NCBI GenBank assembly: GCA_012960755.1
Contig: DUAT01000041.1
Location: 231,166-295,165 of the forward strand
Reading direction: 5' to 3'
DNA length: 64,000 bases
Source: Gammaproteobacteria bacterium
GTDB taxonomy: Bacteria; Pseudomonadota; Gammaproteobacteria; Pseudomonadales; Azotimanducaceae_A
Shown here piece after piece: positions 44,494 to 55,418 of the stretch. Numbering within the stretch: the stretch's first letter is position 1; each line of letters starts with the position of its first letter. Under the pieces are notes generated by a model. It did no database searches. It was not told the DNA's origin and saw nothing but the letters and a program-made list of their open reading frames with translations. The position numbers and the translations under genes were made by a program.

Positions 44494-45566
44494 TTAGCAT
44501 TGTCGTCCCTACCTTCAAGGAAGCAGGCAATATCCCAAATCTTGCCAGGCAATTGCAGGAGGCGCTCAGAGATATTGAGTACGAACTCCTGATTGCCGAC
44601 GACGACTCTCCGGATGATACCGTCGAGATCTGTCTTTCCCTGGCGCAGGAATTTCCTTTGAGGCTCATTCAATCGTCAGACAGGCCCAGGGACCTGTCCC
44701 TGTCGGTTATCGATGGTATTGTCGCCGCCAGGGGTGAGCAGATACTGGTCATGGATGCCGATCTTTCTCACCCTCCGCAAATGATTCCACGGATGCTGCA
44801 GGCACTGGCCGAATCACCCGATGCTTTTGTGATCGGTAGCCGTTATGTAAACGAGGGAAGTTTCGACAGGGACTGGAGTCTTTGGCGGTTCCTTAACTCC
44901 CACATCGCAACGATGATGGCAAGGCCGCTGGTGAGCTGTTCTGACCCAATGTCAGGATTTTTCCTTTTTGACCGAAAACACATTGACGTGGATTCTCTTC
45001 GTCCTATCGGATACAAAATTGGTTTGGAGATCATGGTTCGAGGTACATTCAGCTCGATCGTAGAGCTGCCGATCCAATTTAAGGACAGGGAGGTTGGTGA
45101 CAGCAAGATGAATCTTGACCAGCAGTTTAAGTACCTGAGGCATCTGCGACGGTTGTATCTGTTCCGTTTTGGTTCTCTTGCTGAATTTTTTCACTTTGGC
45201 CTAATAGGTGCCAGCGGATTCCTTATCGACATTGTTTTTTATTACGGACTACAACTGGCAGGTTTTTCGCATCTTGTTGCGCGGGGGATTTCATTCTGGC
45301 CAGCGGTGAGCTGGAATTGGATACTGAATGGAAAAACAACATTTGGTGAACGACAAACACGGTCCGGGATTAAACCGTGGTTCGAGTTAGTGGTCGCCAG
45401 TCTGATCAGCTTTTTGATCAACTACGGATTGTATGCGTGGTTGACGACCTCAGTGGTTTTTTTCGCAGAATACCGAATCCTTGCACTGGTCGCCGGGATC
45501 GGAGGTGCGAGCCTGTTCAATTTTGCAGCTTCGACACTATTTGTTTACAGTGACAAGCGAGCATAA
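44490..45566 (+). CDS. Polyprenol-phosphate mannose synthase with C-terminal GtrA domain
   Basis: The protein has about 358 residues. The first 225 form a GT2 domain with SIVVPTFKEAGNIP, ADDDSPDDT and the DAD metal motif in LVMDADLSHPP, close to DPM1-type synthases. The last 125 residues contain four hydrophobic helices with FGLIGASGFLIDIVFYYGLQ, the GtrA flippase-type pattern. So one protein could charge the lipid and help move it across the membrane. I chose the GTG at 44490, which overlaps the upstream stop and has AAAGAG in front; a GTG at 44481 is an alternative. Confidence 0.88.
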   Translation: MISIVVPTFKEAGNIPNLARQLQEALRDIEYELLIADDDSPDDTVEICLSLAQEFPLRLIQSSDRPRDLSLSVIDGIVAARGEQILVMDADLSHPPQMIPRMLQALAESPDAFVIGSRYVNEGSFDRDWSLWRFLNSHIATMMARPLVSCSDPMSGFFLFDRKHIDVDSLRPIGYKIGLEIMVRGTFSSIVELPIQFKDREVGDSKMNLDQQFKYLRHLRRLYLFRFGSLAEFFHFGLIGASGFLIDIVFYYGLQLAGFSHLVARGISFWPAVSWNWILNGKTTFGERQTRSGIKPWFELVVASLISFLINYGLYAWLTTSVVFFAEYRILALVAGIGGASLFNFAASTLFVYSDKRA

Positions 45567-45593
45567 AGCGAGTGCGGCAAAGGTTGGTTGGTT

Positions 45594-46766
45594 ATGTGGA
45601 TTAAGAATCTAAAAATTTGGGACGGTGTTTCGGATCGACTCGTCGATGTTGATGCCATTGAGGTAGTGGATGGAAAAATCACTTCCCTCGACTCATCGGA
45701 GGCTTGCAATGGGAAGTCGAGCATGGACATGAAGGGGTTGTTTGTGATCCCCGGATTGATCGACGCACATGTTCATATGTGTTTGAACCCTGATCTCAGA
45801 GACCCTCTGCAACAGGACAAGCCAGGTCGTGAAGATTTGTTACGACAAATGACCATTCGTTCTGAACAGATGTTACAGGCGGGAATTACCACCGCGAGAG
45901 ACTTAGGTGGTGGGCAATGGCTGGAACTTACCCTGCGGGACCAGATAAACAGCGGTGAAGTGGTTGGAACTCGACTGATTTGCTCCGGGCAACCTATTAC
46001 CTCAATAAAGGGACATTGTTATTTCTGGGGTGGTGAGGCAAAAGATATTGCCGATGCCAAAACAGTGATTAACCGGCAGGTTGAACACGGTGTCGATCTG
46101 ATTAAGATTATGGCCACTGGCGGAACAATAACGGTAGGAACAACCCCCGCAGAAGCGCAATTCGATGCTGATTCGCTGACGGAAATGGTCAATATGGCCG
46201 CAGAGCACTCGTATCGGGTTGCCGCGCATTGTCATGGCACCGCCGGGATTCGAAATGCCAGCGAAGCGGGGGTCACCACGATTGAACACTGCTCCTGGGT
46301 CGGTGATTCAGGCTGGGGAAAGGATTTTGATGAGAACGTAATGGCGATGATCGCGGAGAAAGGCATCTGGATATCACCCACCATTAATGCAGGCTGGCGA
46401 CGATATATTGGCTCACGCCAATTTGAAGGCATGGTGAAGGGCAATTACGATAAGATGCGCCAGGCCGGTGCCAAATTGATTGCGTCGACTGACGCAGGAA
46501 TCCCGAATGTACGGCATGAAGACCTGCCGAAAGCGATCCCTGTCTTTGCGCATTTTGCAGGCTTGTCAAATGTACAGGCCTTACGGGCAGCCACCAGCGA
46601 TTGCGCTGAAGCCATCGGTTTGGGGCAGGTCGTCGGGCAGATCAGTCCGGGCTATGCGGCTGACCTGGTATTTTATGAGGGCAATCCCCTTGAGGATCTG
46701 GCCTGTCTGGCAAATCCGGTGCGTGTCATGGCACGGGGTCAGTGGGTGGAGAAGAGCGTAGCGTAA
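45594..46766 (+). CDS. Amidohydrolase-family metalloenzyme
   Basis: The 390-residue protein is an imidazolonepropionase/Xaa-Pro dipeptidase-like amidohydrolase. It has the metal motif GLIDAHVHM, the carboxylated-lysine segment DLIKIMATGG, AAHCHGTAG, TIEHCSW and STDAGIPN, with the composite beta-sandwich at both ends (MWIKNLKIWDG and GYAADLVFYEGNP). It has no signal peptide. The substrate is unknown. An ATG at 45594 is preferred over a TTG two codons earlier. Confidence 0.87.
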   Translation: MWIKNLKIWDGVSDRLVDVDAIEVVDGKITSLDSSEACNGKSSMDMKGLFVIPGLIDAHVHMCLNPDLRDPLQQDKPGREDLLRQMTIRSEQMLQAGITTARDLGGGQWLELTLRDQINSGEVVGTRLICSGQPITSIKGHCYFWGGEAKDIADAKTVINRQVEHGVDLIKIMATGGTITVGTTPAEAQFDADSLTEMVNMAAEHSYRVAAHCHGTAGIRNASEAGVTTIEHCSWVGDSGWGKDFDENVMAMIAEKGIWISPTINAGWRRYIGSRQFEGMVKGNYDKMRQAGAKLIASTDAGIPNVRHEDLPKAIPVFAHFAGLSNVQALRAATSDCAEAIGLGQVVGQISPGYAADLVFYEGNPLEDLACLANPVRVMARGQWVEKSVA

Positions 46767-46902
46767 ATTGTAATAAACGGTTAACGTTAACTATATTCTA
46801 GGTTATATGGCCTAAGCCATTGAATAATATTAATTTTTAGTGGAAAAAAATACGAAACATGGATAGTATTAATCACTGGCAAAGTTTTGGACGCAATAGG
46901 TA

Positions 46903-47865
46903 GTGGACAGAAGAAATTTCCTCAAGCTCTTTTCGGCTGGCACGATGGCAACCATAGGTGGCCAGCTGATCTGGCGTGCGGGTGAAGAGCCCCTCGCCGT
47001 GGGCTATGAGGACATATCCACGAACCCTTCTGAAATGTTTGAATCGATCCGGTTCATGTCTACACCAGCACCAGATTCCAGGGAGTTCCTGACAGCCTTT
47101 CGCATAGGTGCACCCACCCCGACCGTTGCTGGTAAACCAGTCAATAAACTCCGGAAGTACCTCAGTAAAATGGATAATTTTGAACATGCTCATGTAGAGG
47201 ATGTTTACCTGGATTCAGAAAAATTCCCGTTGCTGGTCAGTGCTTTCAAACGTCTTGATCGGGTCCAGAACCTCGTTGGGCACGGTAATTTCAATATTCT
47301 CAGTTTTGATGACATGAGAGTGTACGGTAAGCGTTACAGTAGTATCGGGACATTTCCTTCCGCTGAGCTGGGTTTTCTCGAAGAGACGTTTAGCGACAAT
47401 GTCAGTCGTTACGGATTTTTTGGTGAGAAGGTAACAACTGAACTGACAATGGTGGTTCCCAACAAGGATCGGATCAAGGTTCACCGCACAGGTCATTTCC
47501 TGTTTAAGGGAGACTCTTACCGCCTGTATAAGAGAGTCAAAAAAGACCTCGGCAGCGAGATTGTCCTGACCTCAGGAATCCGCAGTATCGTCAAGCAAAC
47601 GCACCTGTTCCTTGCAAAAACTATTCAGACTAAAGGTAACCTATCCCAGGCTTCAAGAAGTCTGGCACCACCGGGGCATAGTTTCCATGGCGTTGGTGAT
47701 TTTGATGTGGGTAAGGTTGGTTTTGGAAGAAAGAACTTCACCTCAGAATTTGCCCGAACCAAAGAATTCAGGAAACTGGTCGATCTTGGCTATGTGAATA
47801 TGAGATATCCACAGAATAATCTGCTCGGCGTCCGTTACGAGCCCTGGCACATCAAAGTCGTATAG
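46903..47865 (+). CDS. Tat-exported M15-family peptidase (VanY-like)
   Basis: The 320-residue protein starts with a twin-arginine signal DRRNFLKLFSAGTMATIGG. The C-terminal 110 residues hold the D,D-carboxypeptidase pattern: TSGIRSIVKQ, the zinc motif HSFHGVGDFDVG and YEPWHIKVV with the last zinc ligand. It should trim or cut peptidoglycan peptides in the periplasm. The middle region (about 60-200) is not recognised. The start is GTG. Tat export is less usual for this family than Sec. Confidence 0.83.
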   Translation: MDRRNFLKLFSAGTMATIGGQLIWRAGEEPLAVGYEDISTNPSEMFESIRFMSTPAPDSREFLTAFRIGAPTPTVAGKPVNKLRKYLSKMDNFEHAHVEDVYLDSEKFPLLVSAFKRLDRVQNLVGHGNFNILSFDDMRVYGKRYSSIGTFPSAELGFLEETFSDNVSRYGFFGEKVTTELTMVVPNKDRIKVHRTGHFLFKGDSYRLYKRVKKDLGSEIVLTSGIRSIVKQTHLFLAKTIQTKGNLSQASRSLAPPGHSFHGVGDFDVGKVGFGRKNFTSEFARTKEFRKLVDLGYVNMRYPQNNLLGVRYEPWHIKVV

Positions 47866-48017
47866 CAAACTCTCGAGCCCCTGCCAGCACAAGCAGCCTG
47901 CCAGGTCGCTTTTCCCCTGTTAATTCTGATTCCCCTGCCTGCCTTGTCACAAGAATCTGTTAAGGTTGCCTCGTTAATCTCAATCAGCGAAGATGCCCGG
48001 GAAAAAGGAGAAAAAAC

Positions 48018-48752
48018 ATGAATGAAACCAAATGGTGGTCAAAGCTGTTTATTTTCAGCGCAGGCATTTGTCTGTTCCTGCTGGTGGCAGGACCGCTGGG
48101 ATACAAGTTTGGCATTTCAGACCTGTTACCTTCACTGGTTACGCTGTTGGTAGCCCTGGTCGGGGCAGTCATAGTTGTTGCCGGGTCGTTGATCATGTTG
48201 GTCGTTGCGAACAAAAATGGTCTGGTAAAAGATCGCAACCTTTTAGTAGCTGCAGTTGTTATCAGCATCATTCCGGTGGTCATCATGGCGCCGCAAATAG
48301 GTACTGCGCGTTCGGTTCCGCTGATACATGATGTGAGCACCGATACTAATGAGCCACCCGAGTTCGTTATGATTGCGGCCCTTCGCGAAAATGCACCCAA
48401 TAGTCTGGTTTACGAATTCGAAGGATCTGCTTCAAAACTGGCAGAGATGCAATCGGCTGCATATCCTGATGTGAAGACACTAATGTCAAAACTGCCTGTC
48501 GAAGAGGCTGTTGAGCGGGCTGTGTCCCTGCTGGTGGAACAAGGATTGGAATTGATAAGCGTCGACAAAGATAGAGGAATAGTCGAGGCGACGGCAACGA
48601 CTTTCTGGTTCGGTTTTAAGGACGACGTTGTCGTAAGAGTAAGGCCGGATAGTACCGGTTCCAGAATTGACGTACGTTCGATATCCCGTGTGGGACAGAG
48701 TGATGTTGGCGTCAACGCAGCGAGAATTCTAAAATTTACAAATGCGTTTTAG
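48018..48752 (+). CDS. DUF1499 membrane protein
   Basis: The 244-residue protein has three N-terminal membrane helices (about 8-28, 38-63 and 75-92) and a C-terminal DUF1499 domain (about 125-244) with YPDVKTLMSKLPVEEAVERA, TTFWFGFKDDVVVRV and DVRSISRVGQSDVGVNA. The function is unknown. GGAG lies about 8 bp before the ATG. It converges on gatB. Confidence 0.85.
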   Translation: MNETKWWSKLFIFSAGICLFLLVAGPLGYKFGISDLLPSLVTLLVALVGAVIVVAGSLIMLVVANKNGLVKDRNLLVAAVVISIIPVVIMAPQIGTARSVPLIHDVSTDTNEPPEFVMIAALRENAPNSLVYEFEGSASKLAEMQSAAYPDVKTLMSKLPVEEAVERAVSLLVEQGLELISVDKDRGIVEATATTFWFGFKDDVVVRVRPDSTGSRIDVRSISRVGQSDVGVNAARILKFTNAF

Positions 48753-48785
48753 TCCGGATTTCTAAAGGCAACCGGCTTTTTAGTA

Positions 48786-50234
48786 CTATTTCTGGCCTAA
48801 CCTGGCTTGCAGAAGCTCGTTCACCTGTTGGGGATTTGCCTTGCCCTGGGTTTCTTTCATAACCTGGCCGACAAAAAAACCCATGAGTTTGGTTTTACCA
48901 GCCCTGAACTGTTCCACCTGTTTTGGGTTTTTTTCGAGTACGGTTTCAATAAGCGGTGCAAGTTCAGAGGTCTCGGAAACCTGAAGCAAACCGTGTTCCT
49001 CGATATAGGCCTGAGGATCACCCGCATTTCCCTGCCATAGAGCTTCAAAGACTGTTTTTGCAATCTTCCCCGAAATCGAACCATCCCTGATTCGGGCCAC
49101 CAGGTAACCCAGGTCATTGGCATTCACTGGTGACTGGACTATTTCAATCTGGTCGCGGTTCAACTGTGCGAGTAGCTCGACCCGAACCCAGTTGGCAGAA
49201 ATTTTTGCATCACCCCCCACTTTTACAACCTGCTCAAAGTAGTCAGCTAATTCACCGCTGGCAACCAGGGACCTCGCATCCGCCTGGGATAACTGATACT
49301 CGGCTATAAACCTCTGCTCTTTCGCCCTGGGTAATTCTGGCATCTGCTGCCGGATTTGCTCGATATAGGCTTTGTCAATCTCCACAGGCAACAGATCCGG
49401 CTCCGGGAAATACCGGTAGTCCATGGATGTCTCCTTACTGCGCATCGGCCGGGTTTCGTCCTTGTCAGGATCGTATAACAAGGTCTCCTGGATGACTGTC
49501 CCGCCTGATTCCAGTATGTCAATTTGCCGGTCGATTTCGTACTCGATCGCCCGCTCCAGGAAGCGGAACGAGTTTACGTTCTTTGTTTCCGTTCTTGTTC
49601 CCAACTCAGGGTCACTAAATTTTCTAACGGACACGTTGGCATCACAGCGTAACGATCCTTGTGACATTTTTCCGTCTGAAACATTCAGGTATGTCACGAG
49701 CTGGTGGATGTACCTGGCATAGGCGACAGCCTCTTCAGATGACCGCAGCTCTGGCTCCGAGACTATTTCCAACAGTGGAGTCCCGGCGCGGTTGAGATCG
49801 ATCCCACTCTGGCCTTGATAATCTTCGTGTAACGATTTCCCCGCATCTTCTTCAAGGTGAGCCCTGGTGACGTTAATTGTTTTTGTTTCGCCATTGGCAA
49901 GGCTGATTTCGACACTGCCAAACTCCACGATTGGGTAATTTAGCTGAGTGATCTGGTAGCCTTTCGGTGAATCGGGATAGAAGTAGTTCTTTCGATCGAA
50001 TACGGATCGCAGGTTAATCGTGGAGCCAATTCCCAGTCCGAAGGTGACGGCTTTGCGATAAACCTCTTCGTTAACTACCGGTAGTACACCCGGCATTCCC
50101 AGGTCGATTGCGTTTGCCTGGGTGTTGGGTGCCGCGCCAAACTTTGTGCTCGAGCCGGAGAAAATTTTCGATTGGGTGAGTAACTGGACATGTATCTCCA
50201 GGCCTATGACTACTTCCCAGTCTGCGCGACTCAT
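48786..50234 (-). CDS. gatB: Asp-tRNA(Asn)/Glu-tRNA(Gln) amidotransferase subunit B
   Basis: GatB holds the kinase step and the tRNA-binding tail of the GatCAB transamidosome. The 482-residue protein has [39 protein letters not shown] and a C-terminal YqeY-like domain ending [16 protein letters not shown]. It overlaps gatA by ATGA. Its presence means that Gln- or Asn-tRNA is at least partly made by amidation. Confidence 0.97.
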   Translation of the reverse strand: MSRADWEVVIGLEIHVQLLTQSKIFSGSSTKFGAAPNTQANAIDLGMPGVLPVVNEEVYRKAVTFGLGIGSTINLRSVFDRKNYFYPDSPKGYQITQLNYPIVEFGSVEISLANGETKTINVTRAHLEEDAGKSLHEDYQGQSGIDLNRAGTPLLEIVSEPELRSSEEAVAYARYIHQLVTYLNVSDGKMSQGSLRCDANVSVRKFSDPELGTRTETKNVNSFRFLERAIEYEIDRQIDILESGGTVIQETLLYDPDKDETRPMRSKETSMDYRYFPEPDLLPVEIDKAYIEQIRQQMPELPRAKEQRFIAEYQLSQADARSLVASGELADYFEQVVKVGGDAKISANWVRVELLAQLNRDQIEIVQSPVNANDLGYLVARIRDGSISGKIAKTVFEALWQGNAGDPQAYIEEHGLLQVSETSELAPLIETVLEKNPKQVEQFRAGKTKLMGFFVGQVMKETQGKANPQQVNELLQARLGQK

Positions 50235-51691
50235 TGTGACTTCTCTGCCGGGATTTGTTTGTGCCAGTTGGTTTCGAGTTGAAACTGGTGTGCCAGATTC
50301 AGGATTCGAGCCTCATCAAGGTAGTTGCCAATAATCTGCATGCCAAAAGGAAGCCCTTGTGTGAATCCAACGGGAAATGAACCGGCGGGCAATCCCGCCA
50401 GGTTGCTGGTAATGGTATAGATGTCTTGCAGGTACATGGAAATCTGATCGGCGCTTTTCTCGCCAATTTTGAATGCGGTCGACGGCGTTGTCGGTCCGAT
50501 AATCAGGTCCACCTGCTTGAAGGCTTCCATAAAATCATTCTTGATTAATCTCCTGATCTGCTGGGCTTTGCGGTAGTAGGCTTCATAGTATCCGGCTGAT
50601 AATGCAAAACAGCCAACCATGATTCGCTGTTTGACCTCTTTGCCGAGTCCTTCGCTTCTGCTGCGCTTGTATAAATCCTCGATATCCCGGGGTGTATCGC
50701 ACCGATAACCAAACCTGACACCATCGTATCGGGACAGATTTGCTGAGGCTTCAGCCGGAGCAATCACATAGTAGGCCGGGATTGCATGTTTACTTGAGGG
50801 CAAGCTAATGTCTGACAGAACTGCTCCCCTTGATTCAAAGAACTTGCAGGCTACCTGAATTGCAGACTCAATCGCCGGATTTAGTCCGGCTTCGAAGTAC
50901 TCCCTGCAGATTCCGATGCGCAGGCCTTCGATGGAATCATTCAAACTGGCTGTGTAATCGGGTACAGGCTCTTCCAGACTGGTGGAATCCCTTGGATCGA
51001 ATCCTGCCATGGCATTGAGTAAAAGCGCCACGTCTTCGGCACTTTTTGCCAGTGGCCCGGCCTGGTCAAGGCTTGAGGCGTAAGCGATCATACCCCAACG
51101 GGAAATCCGTCCGTAAGTTGGTTTAAGACCAGTGATACCACACATCGAAGCCGGTTGGCGAATAGAGCCACCTGTGTCTGTACCGGTTGCGGCGACACAT
51201 AACCTGGCCGCAACAGCCGCCGCCGAACCCCCCGAGGATCCACCCGGTACCGAATCTTTGTCCCAGGGGTTTTTTACCGGGCCGTAGTAGCTGTTCTCGT
51301 TGGATGAACCCATCGCGAATTCATCCATGTTTGTCTTGCCGAGAATGATCGCGCCCGCATCGTTAAGTTTCTCTACAACCGTTGCATTGTAGGGGGCAGT
51401 GAAATTATCCAGCATGTGCGAGCCAGCCGATGTTTTTATGCCTTCGGTGCAGAATATATCCTTGTGCGCAATGGGAATTCCCGCCAGGGGCGCGACGTTA
51501 CCTTGCAATCGTGCTTTGTCTAACTTATTCGCCCGGGAAAGAGCCTGATCGGCTGCTGTGGTGATAAATGCATTTATCTCACCATTGCAATCATGCAGTC
51601 GTCGCAGGTAGTGGTTTACCAACTCCACACAGGAATACTGCTTCTCGTTGAGTGCATTGAGTATCTCGGTGATGGTTTGCTCATGGATCAT
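50231..51691 (-). CDS. gatA: Asp-tRNA(Asn)/Glu-tRNA(Gln) amidotransferase subunit A
   Basis: GatA is the amidase that frees ammonia from glutamine. The 486-residue protein has the Ser-cisSer-Lys triad: Lys in [10 protein letters not shown] and the serines in [14 protein letters not shown], with [14 protein letters not shown]. It lies between gatC and gatB with 1-4 bp overlaps. Confidence 0.97.
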   Translation of the reverse strand: MIHEQTITEILNALNEKQYSCVELVNHYLRRLHDCNGEINAFITTAADQALSRANKLDKARLQGNVAPLAGIPIAHKDIFCTEGIKTSAGSHMLDNFTAPYNATVVEKLNDAGAIILGKTNMDEFAMGSSNENSYYGPVKNPWDKDSVPGGSSGGSAAAVAARLCVAATGTDTGGSIRQPASMCGITGLKPTYGRISRWGMIAYASSLDQAGPLAKSAEDVALLLNAMAGFDPRDSTSLEEPVPDYTASLNDSIEGLRIGICREYFEAGLNPAIESAIQVACKFFESRGAVLSDISLPSSKHAIPAYYVIAPAEASANLSRYDGVRFGYRCDTPRDIEDLYKRSRSEGLGKEVKQRIMVGCFALSAGYYEAYYRKAQQIRRLIKNDFMEAFKQVDLIIGPTTPSTAFKIGEKSADQISMYLQDIYTITSNLAGLPAGSFPVGFTQGLPFGMQIIGNYLDEARILNLAHQFQLETNWHKQIPAEKSQ

Positions 51692-51978
51692 TACTCCACC
51701 ACCCTGGGTACCAGATACAGGCCATGTAAGGTCTCTGGTGCGAATTCCTGCAACTGGTCCCGTTGATTTACCTCGCTGACCTTGTCAGCCCGAAGTCTCT
51801 GTACCCCATCCAAAGGATTGGACATGGGCTCTACACCGTCGGTATCAACAGATTGCATCTCTTCAACCAGGTCGAGTATGTTGCTGAGACTATCTACATA
51901 TTCCTGCATATGCTCAGGAAGGATCTCGAGCTGGGCAAGTTCCGCTATGCTTAATACGACTTCTTCGTCAATAATCAT
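51691..51978 (-). CDS. gatC: Asp-tRNA(Asn)/Glu-tRNA(Gln) amidotransferase subunit C
   Basis: GatC stabilises the GatAB complex. From the ATG at 51978 the protein has 95 residues, normal for Gat[21 protein letters not shown], then [19 protein letters not shown] and LRADKV. The frame is open 38 codons further up to 52092, but that part lacks family features. The stop overlaps the gatA start. It is divergent from mreB, as in Pseudomonas. Confidence 0.9.
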   Translation of the reverse strand: MIIDEEVVLSIAELAQLEILPEHMQEYVDSLSNILDLVEEMQSVDTDGVEPMSNPLDGVQRLRADKVSEVNQRDQLQEFAPETLHGLYLVPRVVE

Positions 51979-52145
51979 GTTCAGTGCTTCGTACTGGTTC
52001 TGGTCAAAAGTAATGTGCGCCGAATCCTTTTGTGTCAGTGGAAATCTGTCGGCGTCGAATCCTAATGGGGTTTCATTCATTCTGCAATCCACCGGCGGAT
52101 ATTTTTTGCTACTGATGGCCGAAATAATTGCGGGATGCTAGATCT

Positions 52146-52162
52146 GACCCCAATATGGGGTC
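52146..52162. promoter_or_regulatory. Perfect inverted repeat between gatC and mreB
   Basis: GACCCC-AATAT-GGGGTC is a perfect 6 bp inverted repeat in the 286 bp divergent region. It has no T-run for the mreB direction and lies about 120 bp before mreB. It could be an operator or an RNA hairpin in one of the leaders. Confidence 0.35.
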
Positions 52163-52255
52163 TATTTCACATTTTCTGCATAAAGATGTCTTATAGTTTG
52201 TTTAATTTCAGACATAAATGATAGAGTTACGAATGTTTTTGAATCTAAATAATAA

Positions 52256-53311
<1,056 letters not shown>

Positions 53312-53392
53312 ATTAAGTTAGTTCCTACCGCAAAAGTTATGTTTTTCGAACAAATCGTGAGGCTACTTTAAAATCCAACCAGGACAACTTAC

Positions 53393-54253
53393 ATTAAGTC
53401 ACTGTTCTTAGAAGAGACAACAATAGGGTACAAAATGCTGGGGCTCAGCATCTTGTCCATCGGTCTCATGGTTGTTGATCACCTTTCCAATATACTCGAC
53501 GATGCCCGTGCCGGTTTGTCGGTCCTGGTGACCCCGGTTGTCGTCATCGCAGACTACCCCAACAAGACCGCTGAAGTATTCCGGGAAGTATTTTCATCCC
53601 GAGAGGAAATGCAGACTCGAATCATCGACCTGGATCAGGAATTACTACTTCTGAAAGTTAAAACCCAGGAGATGGCTGCGTTGCGTGCCGAAAACAATCG
53701 TTTGCGGGATCTTTTGGGTTCGGCAGCAAAAATACAGGACAATGTGCTGGTTGGAGAGCTGATTGGGGTTGATCCTGATCCCAAAAGGCATGAAGTTGTC
53801 ATCGACAAGGGGTTAAACCACAATGTGTTCGTCGGTCAGCCCGTGCTTGATGCCCAGGGCCTAATGGGGCAGGTAATCGAAGTGAGTTTGTTTACCAGTC
53901 GGGTCCTGTTAATCAGTGATGAATCACATTCAGTCCCGGTTCAGGTTGTTCGCAGTAATCTGAGACTGATTGCCAGGGGTACTGGAGTGTCTCATCAATT
54001 AGAGCTTAGGCATCTGCAGAACACCGCAGATATAAGACCAGGAGATTTTCTTGTGAGTTCAGGATTAGGTGATCGGTTTCCCATTGGCTACCCGGTGGGT
54101 ACGGTTAATAAAGTGGAACATGATCCAGGTAAACCTTTTGCCACAGCAACTGCCACGCCGAGTGCTCAGTTAAACCGGACGCGTCACGTGCTGTTGGTAT
54201 TTAACGAAGAAAAACTTGATACGATAGATGCTGGTGATGGCAGCAGTGGCTGA
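53393..54253 (+). CDS. mreC: Rod shape-determining protein MreC, start uncertain
   Basis: MreC is a periplasmic bitopic protein that links MreB to the wall synthases. Its membrane helix (LGLSILSIGLMVVDH), coiled coil (about 53590-53730) and beta domain with VVIDKGLNHNVFVGQPV and LVSSGLGDRFPIGYPVG are present. The first ATG is at 53435 (272 residues, AGGG upstream), but typical MreC sequence appears to extend in frame upstream: IKSLFLEETTIGYKMLGLS. The codon at that point is ATT at 53393, with AGGA 8 bp before it. A non-standard ATT start is therefore plausible; the coordinates given use it. Confidence 0.8.
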   Translation: MKSLFLEETTIGYKMLGLSILSIGLMVVDHLSNILDDARAGLSVLVTPVVVIADYPNKTAEVFREVFSSREEMQTRIIDLDQELLLLKVKTQEMAALRAENNRLRDLLGSAAKIQDNVLVGELIGVDPDPKRHEVVIDKGLNHNVFVGQPVLDAQGLMGQVIEVSLFTSRVLLISDESHSVPVQVVRSNLRLIARGTGVSHQLELRHLQNTADIRPGDFLVSSGLGDRFPIGYPVGTVNKVEHDPGKPFATATATPSAQLNRTRHVLLVFNEEKLDTIDAGDGSSG

Positions 54254-54746
54254 AATCAGAAGCAACGGTCTTTGGGTAATTGTCGCAAGTTTCATTATTG
54301 CGATGTTGTTTTCGGTTGTCGCACTGCCAGATTCTATCCCCTGGGAGCTGGGTTATTTACGACCTCAATGGGTAGTGCTGGTGTTGATCTACTGGATTAT
54401 TGCGTTGCCTCATCGGATTGGCATTGTTGTTGCGTGGTTGGTTGGTCTGTTGCTCGATGTTCTGTTGGGTAGTTTGTTGGGACAACATGGGATGGCTTTC
54501 ATCGTTGTGGCCTATATTGCTTCCAGTTTGTACCAGAGACTGCGGATGTTTGCGGTTTGGCAACAGAGTTTGATTGTATTTGCGACGGTTGGGTTAAGTC
54601 AGATGATTAACTTCTGGGTCGAGAACCTTGCAGGGCTGTCCGAGTGGGATATGTGGTACCTGGTGTCAGCCTTTATCAGCGCCTTGTTGTGGCCCTGGGT
54701 TTTCATGGTTCTGCGGTATTTAAGGCGAGTGTTTAACGTAACCTGA
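54237..54746 (+). CDS. mreD: Rod shape-determining protein MreD
   Basis: MreD is the inner-membrane member of the MreBCD system. From the ATG at 54237 it has 169 residues with five or six hydrophobic helices and the loop YLRPQWVVLVLIYWIIALPHRIG followed by GLLLDVLLGSLLGQHG, the family core. Starts at 54228 and 54234 are also possible. It overlaps mreC. Confidence 0.93.
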   Translation: MAAVAEIRSNGLWVIVASFIIAMLFSVVALPDSIPWELGYLRPQWVVLVLIYWIIALPHRIGIVVAWLVGLLLDVLLGSLLGQHGMAFIVVAYIASSLYQRLRMFAVWQQSLIVFATVGLSQMINFWVENLAGLSEWDMWYLVSAFISALLWPWVFMVLRYLRRVFNVT

Positions 54747-54756
54747 AGGTGTTGGG

Positions 54757-55359
54757 TTGAGCGATCTAGTATTAGCATCGGGTTCACCGCGCAGGGCTGC
54801 ACTGTTGCAGCAGCTGGGCTTGTCTTTCCTGGTGGTTATACCCGATGTCGATGAATCAAGGTTTCCGGGTGAATGTGCTGCAGAATACGTCGGGCGTATG
54901 TCCCGGTCCAAATTTGAATATGTTCTGTCAGCCGCCAAACCTTCCCTGGATGATCAAAAGGTGATTATCTGCGCAGATACGGTGGTTGTCCTGGATGATG
55001 AGGTACTGGGGAAACCGCTGAACAGGGAAGATGGTATGGAGATGTTGCTGCGTCTGTCGGGGAGAAGCCATTTTGTGTTGACCGATGTAACAATTGGTAA
55101 AAAAAACGAACCGACGAGTACATTTTGTGTCGAAACTAAAGTGAAATTTCGTAAACTCACCTTAGAGGAGCGTCAGGATTATTGGGATTCAGGTGAACCG
55201 CAAGATAAGGCCGGTGGATATGGTATACAGGGGCTGGGCGCGGTCTTCGTCGAAGAGATTTCCGGTAGCTATTCAAGTGTCGTTGGATTGCCGCTGATGG
55301 AAACAAGCAGGGCGTTGTTCGCATTTGGGATCCGAATTTTTCGTAGGCCCAGTGAATAG
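54757..55359 (+). CDS. maf: Maf-family nucleotide pyrophosphatase
   Basis: Maf proteins hydrolyse modified or canonical nucleoside triphosphates. The 200-residue protein begins LVLASGSPRRAALLQQLGL, then ICADTVVVLDDEVLGKP and QDKAGGYGIQGLGAVF, all typical. The start is TTG, 10 bp after mreD. Position between mreD and rng is conserved. Confidence 0.94.
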   Translation: MSDLVLASGSPRRAALLQQLGLSFLVVIPDVDESRFPGECAAEYVGRMSRSKFEYVLSAAKPSLDDQKVIICADTVVVLDDEVLGKPLNREDGMEMLLRLSGRSHFVLTDVTIGKKNEPTSTFCVETKVKFRKLTLEERQDYWDSGEPQDKAGGYGIQGLGAVFVEEISGSYSSVVGLPLMETSRALFAFGIRIFRRPSE

Positions 55360-55418
55360 GCATATATGCGGGTAGAGCGCATGAACAGAAATTCAAATTG
55401 GACAGGATGTAATTCGAC

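Noticed and set aside
48753..48785. Imperfect hairpin AAAGGCAACCGGCTTTTT between DUF1499 and gatB as a shared terminator
   Set aside because: The stem has mismatches next to a 4 bp end; too weak to call.
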